Origin: Nonomuraea guangzhouensis
GTDB taxonomy: Bacteria > Actinomycetota > Actinomycetes > Streptosporangiales > Streptosporangiaceae
Assembly: GCF_019396345.1 (NCBI RefSeq)
Contig: NZ_JAHKRM010000014.1
Location: 62,001 to 126,000, forward strand
Direction: 5' to 3'
Length of the DNA stretch: 64,000 nt
Position numbers and translations under genes: made by a program. The notes beneath the pieces were generated by a model, which was not told where the DNA came from, searched no databases, and saw only the letters and a list, made by a program, of their open reading frames with translations. This document shows, in pieces, positions 26,366 through 35,017 of this stretch. The stretch's first letter is position 1. Each line of letters starts with the position of its first letter.

Positions 26366-27523
26366 CTACTTGGCGGCACAGAGTGCGGTGTCGAGGGCGG
26401 CGTTGACCTGCTCGGCGCCGGCCTCCGAGGTGGGAAGGGCGGTGACCGCGACAGTGGCGGCGCGGCCGTCCTCGGTGATGCCGGTGCGGGTCTCGTAGCC
26501 GTCGATGTCGCCGCCGTGGCCGTAGGCGGACTCGCCGCAGCTCAGCTTGATCTTGACGAGGCCGAGCCCGTACGTCCAGGTGGCCGGGAGGCCGGGCGCC
26601 TTGATGGTCTGCTTCATCTGCTTGAGCTGGGCCGGCTTGAGCAGGTCGCCGTCCATCAGCGCGGCCAGGAAGCGGTTGACGTCGCTCGGGGTGGCGATGA
26701 GCTGTCCGGCGGACCAGCCCCAGGACGGGTCCAGCTCGGTGATGTCCACCATCTTCTTCTTCTGGTCGGGGGTGTAGCCGTGGGGGTGGGCGCCGCGGAT
26801 GGTCCGCTCGCCGATGCCGGGCCAGTAGGTGTCGCGCAGCCCGACCGGCTTGATGATCCGGTTGGTGATCTCCTCGCTGATCGGCCGGCCGGTGACCTTC
26901 TGCACGAGCAGGCCGAGCACCACGTAGCCGGTGTTGCTGTACAGCCAGCTCTTGCCGGGCGCGAAGTCCGGCTTGTGCGCCAGCCCGGTGTCGAGGAGTT
27001 CGCGGGGCTCGGTGTACCTGTGCCGGCTCTCCAGGATCGGCGGCATGTTCGCGGTGTAGCTGTGCAGGCCGCTGGTGTGCTGGAGCAGCTGCCGGACAGT
27101 CATCTTGCGGCCGTCGTTGCCGTTGCCGCGGATCAGCTTGGGCAGGTACGTCTCAATGGGGGCGTCCAGCTCGATCTTGCCCTCGCCGACCAGTTGCAGC
27201 ACGACCACGGCGGTGAACATCTTGGTGTTGCTGGCGATCCGCACCCGGCCGTCGACCGGCACCTCGTCCCGCGTCTTCAGGTCGCCCACACCGGCGGTGT
27301 AGTCACGGGTGCGTCCGTCGGCGTCCCGCACGGCGGCCAGCGTGCCGGGGAAACCGCCCTTGCCGACCAGGCCGTTCAGGGCCTGCTGCACCGTGTCCGC
27401 GGAGTCGGCGGTGGCCGGCGTGGCGTTCAGGCTGAGGCCGCTCAGCGCGGCGATGGCCACCGCGGCCAGGGCCAGCCGGCCGCGGCGCTTGGTGGAGGGG
27501 GACTTGACGGTGGCGTACGACAT
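26366..27523 (-). CDS. Secreted serine hydrolase (class C beta-lactamase / DD-peptidase fold)
   Basis: A 385-residue protein. An N-terminal signal (about 1-39, KRRGRLALAAVAIAALSGLSLNATPATA) precedes a penicillin-binding fold. The nucleophile motif is SNTK (Ser98, Lys101), the second motif YSNTGY, and the third HGGDIDGY replaces KTG, as in D-aminopeptidase/esterase EstB-like and DD-carboxypeptidase relatives. GGGAG before the ATG at 27523 selects this start over 27565. Exported action on peptidoglycan peptides or small esters is expected; the true substrate cannot be told. Divergent from the MarR gene. Confidence 0.9.
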   Translation of the reverse strand: MSYATVKSPSTKRRGRLALAAVAIAALSGLSLNATPATADSADTVQQALNGLVGKGGFPGTLAAVRDADGRTRDYTAGVGDLKTRDEVPVDGRVRIASNTKMFTAVVVLQLVGEGKIELDAPIETYLPKLIRGNGNDGRKMTVRQLLQHTSGLHSYTANMPPILESRHRYTEPRELLDTGLAHKPDFAPGKSWLYSNTGYVVLGLLVQKVTGRPISEEITNRIIKPVGLRDTYWPGIGERTIRGAHPHGYTPDQKKKMVDITELDPSWGWSAGQLIATPSDVNRFLAALMDGDLLKPAQLKQMKQTIKAPGLPATWTYGLGLVKIKLSCGESAYGHGGDIDGYETRTGITEDGRAATVAVTALPTSEAGAEQVNAALDTALCAAK

Positions 27524-27641
27524 CGGGGGCTCCCTGCTCGGTGGCTTGTTCTGCGATGTCACCAAGCATGTCGGCGGGACCCCTCCATGATCGATCCCGT
27601 GCGCTGGAGTCCATAGGTACAGCCTGCGCTACCCAGGTCAG

Positions 27642-28097
27642 GTGGGGGAGACTGGGGAGGTGACCGTCGAGAACAGCCCGCCCGCGACCAGCCCCTCCAT
27701 CGTCCTGCTCACGCTGGCGCGCCGGATCGAGGCCGAGCTCGGTGCCGCCCTCGCGCCGCTCGATCTCACGGTCGGCCGGCTCGGCCTGCTCGGTCACATC
27801 GCCGGTGTGCCCGGGGTGTCGTTCAGCGATCTGGCGCGGATGTCGGGGACCACGGTCCAGAGCGTCCACACGGCGGTGAAGGTGCTCGCCGGGACCGGGC
27901 TGGTGCGCGACAACACCGCCCGCGCGGGCTCCGCTTCGGCGATCGAGCTCACGCCTGACGGCGCGCGCCTGCTGGAGGCGGCGAAGCAGGTGGTGGCGGA
28001 GGTGGACGAGCGGCTGTTCGGCCCGGCCGCGGACCCGATCCAACGGCAGGTCGCGGATGCCGTACGCGCCGCGTTCGAAGGCGGCGCGACCGTCTGA
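27642..28097 (+). CDS. MarR-family transcriptional regulator
   Basis: A protein of about 151 residues with a winged HTH at about 50-110 (FSDLARMSGTTVQSVHTAVKVLAGTGLVRDNTARAGSASAIELTPDG) and flanking helices for dimerisation. Start GTG 27642 is used; GTG 27660 is also in frame. The beta-wing is the usual MarR type. It is divergent from the serine hydrolase gene (118 bases) and precedes a membrane protein gene whose promoter holds two TTCAG-CTGAA palindromes, either of which could be its target. Confidence 0.85.
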   Translation: MGETGEVTVENSPPATSPSIVLLTLARRIEAELGAALAPLDLTVGRLGLLGHIAGVPGVSFSDLARMSGTTVQSVHTAVKVLAGTGLVRDNTARAGSASAIELTPDGARLLEAAKQVVAEVDERLFGPAADPIQRQVADAVRAAFEGGATV

Positions 28098-28099
28098 CC

Positions 28100-28116
28100 T
28101 GCCGCGTTCGGCGGCA
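28100..28116. terminator. Short hairpin after MarR gene
   Basis: TGCCGC / GCGGCA with a 5-base loop, three bases after the MarR stop. It may terminate or attenuate transcription toward the next gene; no U-run. Confidence 0.45.
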
Positions 28117-28149
28117 ACTGCCCCCGCCTGACCTGCCGCGAAGGCGACC

Positions 28150-28198
28150 TTCAGTCTGCCTGAAGCTACCATGCTAAGCTTCAGCCTGCCTGAAGCTT
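28150..28198. promoter_or_regulatory. Two TTCAG-N5-CTGAA palindromes (operator candidates)
   Basis: TTCAG-TCTGC-CTGAA (28150-28164) and AAGCTTCAG-CCTGC-CTGAAGCTT (28176-28198) are centred 30 bases apart, close to three helical turns. They lie 15-65 bases upstream of the membrane protein start. Same-face spacing suggests cooperative binding of a dimeric regulator, perhaps the MarR protein encoded just upstream. Confidence 0.7.
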
Positions 28199-28213
28199 GC
28201 CTTGGGAGGGTCT

Positions 28214-28684
28214 GTGGAAAAGTTGCTGCTGTCGTTGCACGTCCTCGCGGGCATCGTGCTCGTGGGCGGTTCGGCCGTCGCGACGAGCCTGTTTCCCCGG
28301 TACGCGCCGGTCGCCTCCGGCGTGCCCGCCGGAGGCGCCCCTGGCGACCCGACTCCCCAAGAGCGGAACCGGGCCGTGGCCGTCGCGTTGCACCGCATCA
28401 CCCGGGGCTACAGCGTCTTCGGCCTCGTCGTGCCCGTGGTCGGGATCGCCTTGGCCGTCGTCCAGGGCAGGATGGGGGAGATCTGGATCAACATCTCCAT
28501 GGTCCTCACCGCCGCCGCGGGCGGCCTGCTGGCCGTACAGATCTATCCACGCCAGCAGGCCGCGCTCGCCGAGCCCGGCGACGGCAAAGAGCTACGCACG
28601 CTCTCCATGCTCGCCGGGATCTACAACCTGCTGTGGGCGGCCGTCGTCGTCATGATGATCGTCCGCCCGGGGTCCTACCGGTGA
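28214..28684 (+). CDS. DUF2269-like integral membrane protein
   Basis: A 156-residue protein with four hydrophobic helices. LLLSLHVLAGIVLVGGSAVATSLFPRYAP at the start resembles the DUF2269/CopD-like small membrane protein group, in which a helix-1 histidine is conserved. A basic loop between helices 1 and 2 carries PQERNRAVAVALHRITRGYS. GGGAGGG lies just upstream of the GTG at 28214, favoured over a TTG at 28202. Function unknown. Its promoter contains the twin palindromes, so it is tightly regulated. Confidence 0.72.
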   Translation: MEKLLLSLHVLAGIVLVGGSAVATSLFPRYAPVASGVPAGGAPGDPTPQERNRAVAVALHRITRGYSVFGLVVPVVGIALAVVQGRMGEIWINISMVLTAAAGGLLAVQIYPRQQAALAEPGDGKELRTLSMLAGIYNLLWAAVVVMMIVRPGSYR

Positions 28685-28686
28685 AC

Positions 28687-29595
28687 CTACAGCGCCCAGC
28701 TATCAGGCTGAGAGCCGTCAAGGTCGGTGAACCCGTACTCGTACGCGAGCTGAGCGGAGCTGGCAGACCGCTGGTTCCACCGCGCCCGATCGGGATCCGA
28801 GGCCAGGGCCACGACGGCCCGGCCGACATATCTGGGTGACTCCGACGACGCGAACCCGTCCGGAGCGGCACCATTCGGGGCCAGGGCGTCACGCCAGTTT
28901 CCTTCGGTGACTCCGAAGCTGTCGAGCATCATCTCCGAACGGAGCCAGCCAGGAGTGATGGCGACCGCCGTCGCGCCATAGGGGCGCAGTTCGTGGCCCT
29001 GGGAGAAGGCCAGCCGATTAACGGCGACCTTGGCCAGGTCATAGAACACCGAGAGCCGATACCGCGATGCGTTGTACTCACCGGTGCCGTCGGTCACCTC
29101 GACGAGCAGACCTCCCGGCTCGTTGATCAGCAGCGGCAGGAGATGGTGGGAGGTGATCACGTGGGTGTCGATGGCCAAGCGCAGTATCCGCAGGCCGTCG
29201 TCGAGGTCGTGCTTCCAGATCGGGGTGTTCCAGCTCGCCGGCCCGCCTTTGAGGACCTCGGCGCCCCAGATGTCGTTGACCAGCACGTCGATGTGCCCGT
29301 GCTGGTCACGCAGGCGCTCGGCCAAGCGCTGAACCTGGTCGGACTCGAGATGGTCCACCTGAATCGCGATCCCGATGCCGCCCAGCCGCGTGACGATCTC
29401 GGCCGTCTCCTCAATCGTCTCGGGGCGATCGTAATCCGACTGGCCGCGACCGGCGACGCTGCTGCGTCCCGTACAGACGACAGTCGCGCCTGCCTCACCC
29501 AGCGCGGCGGCGATGCCGCGTCCAGCGCCTCGAGTCGCGCCGGCGACCACGGCAACGCGCCCGCGCAACGCCTCATGATCCGGTGTCCAAGTCAC
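28687..29595 (-). CDS. Short-chain dehydrogenase/reductase
   Basis: A 302-residue Rossmann-fold oxidoreductase. The cofactor motif is GATRGAGRGIAAAL (about residues 20-33), with Arg in CTGRSS suggesting NADP(H). The catalytic Tyr-x3-Lys is YDLAKVAVNR with an upstream SRYRLSVF segment. The insert WGAEVLKGGPASWNTPIWKHDLDDG is typical of the SDR group near human DHRS1. GTG start at 29595. Same strand as cstA, which lies 53 bases upstream. Substrate unknown. Confidence 0.88.
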   Translation of the reverse strand: MTWTPDHEALRGRVAVVAGATRGAGRGIAAALGEAGATVVCTGRSSVAGRGQSDYDRPETIEETAEIVTRLGGIGIAIQVDHLESDQVQRLAERLRDQHGHIDVLVNDIWGAEVLKGGPASWNTPIWKHDLDDGLRILRLAIDTHVITSHHLLPLLINEPGGLLVEVTDGTGEYNASRYRLSVFYDLAKVAVNRLAFSQGHELRPYGATAVAITPGWLRSEMMLDSFGVTEGNWRDALAPNGAAPDGFASSESPRYVGRAVVALASDPDRARWNQRSASSAQLAYEYGFTDLDGSQPDSWAL

Positions 29596-29648
29596 AACCG
29601 GAGTCTGCCCGGAATCCCGGCAACGTCCTCCATCCGGAGAGTGGGCGG

Positions 29649-31718
<2,070 letters not shown>

Positions 31719-31739
31719 AGCGCCGATGGCGGCAGATGA

Positions 31740-32645
31740 TCAGAGGAAGGCAAGCGGACGTTCGCGCAGGACCGCGATGACGCTCGCCAGCGGCCCGCCG
31801 CGAGCCGCCGCGCTCGCCGGCCAGACGATGCCGAGCCGGAAGTGCAGGTCAGGGTCGTCCAGCGGCACGAGGACCAGCCCGGCCTCGGTGAGGACGCGGC
31901 CCCCGATCGTGCTGGGCGTGGTCAGGGACAGGGCGCGCGAGTGGGTGACGTGCGCCGCGATCTGTACGACGTCGCTGTGCGGCAGCTCCCGGATCCGGGT
32001 GACCCCGCCCTCGCGCAGGTGATCACGCAGCCCCTTCATCACCGTCGGGTGCACCTTGAACGAGGTGAGCAGCAACTGCCGATCAGCCAGGTCACTGAGC
32101 GTGAGCCGGGCATGGCCCGCGAGCGGGTCGTCGGCGCGCATCGCGATGGCGAAGCGGTATTCGGCCAAGGCGAGACTGTCGAGGCCGGGAGCCTCCACAG
32201 GCAGGTGGACGACGGCGATGTCCAGCTTGTGCGTCGCCAGCAGGGCGAGCAGCCCGGCCGACGGCTCCAGGCTCACCGGCAGCTCGATCCCGGGGCTCAC
32301 CTGCTCGAACGTCTCCAGCACCAGGTCCAGGACCTGGGTGGGGGCGAGCGGCGTGGCCCCCACACGCACGGCTTCGGAAGCGTCGGCGGCGGGCCCGGCC
32401 GCGAGGTCCGCCAGCGCGTCGAAGCGGGCCAGCACGTCGCGGGCGGGCTCCAGGAACGCCCGGCCGAAGGCGGTCAGCTCGACCTGGTGGTAACCGCGGT
32501 CGAACAGGTCCTTGCCGAGCTCCTTCTCCAGCTCCCGGATGCGGCGGCTGAGCGGGGAGGACGTCACGTGCAGCCGTTCGGCGGCATGCCCGAAGTGGAG
32601 CTCCTCGGCCACGGCCACGAAGTAGCGGAGCTGCTGGATGTCCAT
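31740..32645 (-). CDS. LysR-type transcriptional regulator (copy A)
   Basis: A 301-residue LysR regulator starting MDIQQLRYFVAVAEELHFGHAAERLH, with its HTH at 1-60 and the effector domain about 90-295. Its first 60 residues are strikingly similar to the LysR protein at 37692 (shared AVAEELHFG, AAERLH and YHQVELT), so the two are paralogues that bracket the acyl-CoA genes. It is 30 bases downstream of the DUF35 gene on the same strand, suggesting it is in the operon it may regulate, and 21 bases upstream of cstA. Confidence 0.92.
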   Translation of the reverse strand: MDIQQLRYFVAVAEELHFGHAAERLHVTSSPLSRRIRELEKELGKDLFDRGYHQVELTAFGRAFLEPARDVLARFDALADLAAGPAADASEAVRVGATPLAPTQVLDLVLETFEQVSPGIELPVSLEPSAGLLALLATHKLDIAVVHLPVEAPGLDSLALAEYRFAIAMRADDPLAGHARLTLSDLADRQLLLTSFKVHPTVMKGLRDHLREGGVTRIRELPHSDVVQIAAHVTHSRALSLTTPSTIGGRVLTEAGLVLVPLDDPDLHFRLGIVWPASAAARGGPLASVIAVLRERPLAFL

Positions 32646-32675
32646 CCAGCTCAGGGTAGCGGCGGCCTCCGCAGA

Positions 32676-33059
32676 TCAGTTCGCGGGCCGGAACACGGGG
32701 ATCGCCTCACCCCCCTCGGGCCGCTCGAAGGCGACGCGCACCCGCATCCCACCGTGCACCTCCTCGGGCGCGACGCCGTTGATCTGGACCTGCATCCACG
32801 GCTCCTCGTCCAGCTCGACGATCGCGACCACGGTGGGCGGGGCGCCCTTGGCATGCACCACGGACCAGCTCACGACCTGGCCGGTCCCCGCGGCGGGCGT
32901 CCAGGACAGGACGGGCGAGCCGCAGTGCGGGCAGGTGCGGGCCTGCGGCGCGGCGGGGCCGCCGCACTCCGCGCAGCGCCTGATCAGCAGTTCGCCGCGC
33001 GCGGTGCCGTCGAAGAACTCGGCGGTGGCCGCGTCGCGGTGAACGGTTCCCACGGGCAT
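32676..33059 (-). CDS. DUF35 zinc-ribbon/OB-fold protein, thiolase partner
   Basis: A 127-residue protein. The N-terminal helix (DAATAEFFDGTARGELLIRRC) and rubredoxin-like zinc ribbon (CAECGG...CPHCGS, two CxxC pairs) are followed by an OB fold with VVSWSVVHAKGAPPTVVAIVELDEEPWMQVQI. DUF35 proteins bind acyl-CoA and form complexes with thiolase-fold or MaoC-type partners. The start is the second of two close ATGs, seven bases after AGGAG; the first ATG is only one base from it. It follows the thiolase-like gene by ten bases. Confidence 0.92.
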   Translation of the reverse strand: MPVGTVHRDAATAEFFDGTARGELLIRRCAECGGPAAPQARTCPHCGSPVLSWTPAAGTGQVVSWSVVHAKGAPPTVVAIVELDEEPWMQVQINGVAPEEVHGGMRVRVAFERPEGGEAIPVFRPAN

Positions 33060-33069
33060 CGGCATGCTC

Positions 33070-34230
33070 CTATCGCGCGTGCGGGCTGAGGATGAGGGTG
33101 GAGTGATGGTCGAGGACGCCGCCGTTGCCGCTGACCAGCACCATGTCGTTGCGCGGGGCCTGCCGGTCGCCGCCCTGGCCACGGGCCTGGATGACGGCCT
33201 CCGACAGCGGGGTCATCCCCCACATGTAGTACGAGGAGAGCTGCCCGCCACCGGTGTTGACCGCGAGGCTGCCCTCCGGCCCGAGCACCCCACTGGCGAC
33301 GAAGGGGCCGCCCTCGCCCTTGGCGCAGAAACCGTAATCCTCCAGGGAGATGAGCGCGGTGTAGGTGTAGCAGTCGTACAGCTCGGCGACGTCGATGTCG
33401 GCGATGGTGATCCCGGCCTTCTTCAGCGCCGTGGGACCCGACAGGGCGGCACCGCTGACCAGCCCGAACTCGCTGTCCTTACCCATGACGTACCCGGGGT
33501 GCGCCTGCCCCCAGCCGCGGATGTGCACGGCGGGCTGGGCGAGGTCGGCGGCCCGGTCGGCGGAGGTGACGATCACCGCGACGCCACCGTTGCTGACCAG
33601 GCAGCAGTCGAGCAGGTGGAAGGGCTCGGCGATCCACCGGGAGCTCTGATGGTCCTCAAGGGTGATCGGGGTGCGCATCTGGGCCAGCGGGTTCCGGGCC
33701 GCCCAGGCACGTTGCGCGACGGCGATGTGTCCCAGTTGTTCGCTGGTGGTGCCGTACGTCGCCATGTGCCGGCGGGCGGCCAGCGCGTACATGCTGTTGG
33801 CGCTGTAGATGCCGGAGGCCGCGGCCATGCCCTGCCAGCCGGTCAGGGCCCGGGCGCCGGCGTAGGCGGCGCCGCCGCCCATCGAGCGGTCCTTCAGCGG
33901 AGCGTCGGCGAACACGCAGGCCACGACGTCGGCCATGCCGGAGGAGACGGCCATGGCGGCGTACTGCACCATGGCCCCGGCCGACGAGCCGTACGCCTGC
34001 ACCTCCGACAGCAGGCGCAGGTGGCGCAGCCCGAGGTCGCGCTGGAGGGACAGGCCGACGTCGCCGGTGATGCCGGTGTTGGTCAGCAGCCCGTCCACGT
34101 CGTGCGGGTCCAGCCCGGCGTCGGTGGCGGCGCGGCGTACGGCGTCGGCGGCGAACTCGGGTGCGCCGCGGCCGTAGACCTTGCCCATCTCGGTGATGCC
34201 GAGCCCGGCGATGACGGGCGCGCGGTTCAT
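33070..34230 (-). CDS. Thiolase-fold protein (lipid-transfer/SCP2 thiolase, possible Ltp2-like aldolase)
   Basis: A 386-residue thiolase-superfamily protein of the nonspecific lipid-transfer type. The position where thiolases carry the nucleophilic cysteine reads EVQAYGSSAGAM, with no Cys. The C-terminal GGxxxxxHxxGATG-like motif is also degenerate (NTGGGQLSSYYMWGMTP). A Tyr-rich segment, AELYDCYTYTALISLEDYGF, matches the region that holds catalytic tyrosines in Ltp2-type acyl-CoA retro-aldolases, which work only with a DUF35 partner. The downstream neighbour is exactly such a protein. Coupled to the enoyl-CoA hydratase by an ATGA junction. The aldolase role is inference. Confidence 0.88.
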   Translation of the reverse strand: MNRAPVIAGLGITEMGKVYGRGAPEFAADAVRRAATDAGLDPHDVDGLLTNTGITGDVGLSLQRDLGLRHLRLLSEVQAYGSSAGAMVQYAAMAVSSGMADVVACVFADAPLKDRSMGGGAAYAGARALTGWQGMAAASGIYSANSMYALAARRHMATYGTTSEQLGHIAVAQRAWAARNPLAQMRTPITLEDHQSSRWIAEPFHLLDCCLVSNGGVAVIVTSADRAADLAQPAVHIRGWGQAHPGYVMGKDSEFGLVSGAALSGPTALKKAGITIADIDVAELYDCYTYTALISLEDYGFCAKGEGGPFVASGVLGPEGSLAVNTGGGQLSSYYMWGMTPLSEAVIQARGQGGDRQAPRNDMVLVSGNGGVLDHHSTLILSPHAR

Positions 34231-35015
34231 CGGCCCTCCCAGACCGGGGCGCGCTTCTCGGCGAAGGCGCGCGGCCCCTCCTTCGCGTCCGCCGACCGCA
34301 TGATCGCGGCGCCCTCGGCGGCGGTCCGCTCCCAGGCGGCCCGCTCCGACGGGATCGTGCCGTCGGAGATGCCCCGTGCGATCCGCTTGCTGGCCTGTAC
34401 GGACAGCGGCGCGTTCGCGCTGATCGTCTCGGCCAGGGCCAGCGCGGCCGGTACGACCTGGTCCGGCGCTACCACCCGGTTGATCAGGCCGAGCCGCAGG
34501 GCGTCGGCGGCGCTCACGGGCTCACCGGTCAGCAGGATCTCCAGGGCGGCCTTGGTGGGCAGCTGCGCGGCCAGCCGGAACGCGCCGCCCGCGCCCGCGA
34601 TGATGCCGCGCTTGACCTCGGGCAGCCCGAACGCGGCTGTCTCAGAGGCCACCACCAGGTCGGCCCACAGGGCGATCTCGGTGCCGCCGCCGAGCGCGAA
34701 CCCGTTGACGGCGGCGATGACCGGCTTGGCGATGGGGTGCGTGACGCATCCGGCGAAGCCCCAGTGCGGCTTGAACCCCTCGGTGGAGAACTCGCCGCGG
34801 GCCACCTCTTTGAGGTCGGCACCGGCGCAGAACGCCTTGTCCCCGGCTCCGGTCAGCACCACGGCGCGGACCGAGGCGTCGGCGTCGGCCTCGTCCAGGG
34901 CCTCGCCGACGGCACGGGTCAGGGCGGCGTTGACGGCGTTGCGTACCTCGGGACGGTTCAAGGTGATCAGCATGATGTGGTCGCGGCGCTCGACGAGCGC
35001 GGCGGGCTCACCCAC
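34227..35015 (-). CDS. Enoyl-CoA hydratase/isomerase (crotonase) family
   Basis: A 262-residue crotonase. The CoA-binding oxyanion-hole segment is AFCAGADLKE, with a second in AAVNGFALGGGTEIAL (first catalytic Glu), followed by FGLPEVKRGIIAGAGG (second Glu in PEVKRG). Both glutamates of true hydratases are therefore present. It is the second gene of the operon, two bases after the CoA transferase and overlapping the thiolase-like gene by four bases. GTG start with GAGAGGA upstream. Likely hydrates an unsaturated acyl-CoA that the next enzyme cleaves. Confidence 0.93.
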   Translation of the reverse strand: MGEPAALVERRDHIMLITLNRPEVRNAVNAALTRAVGEALDEADADASVRAVVLTGAGDKAFCAGADLKEVARGEFSTEGFKPHWGFAGCVTHPIAKPVIAAVNGFALGGGTEIALWADLVVASETAAFGLPEVKRGIIAGAGGAFRLAAQLPTKAALEILLTGEPVSAADALRLGLINRVVAPDQVVPAALALAETISANAPLSVQASKRIARGISDGTIPSERAAWERTAAEGAAIMRSADAKEGPRAFAEKRAPVWEGR

Positions 35016-35017
35016 GG

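Noticed and set aside
26366..27523. True beta-lactamase (ampC-like)
   Set aside because: The third motif is HGG rather than KTG and the family includes many peptidases and esterases, so only the fold is claimed.
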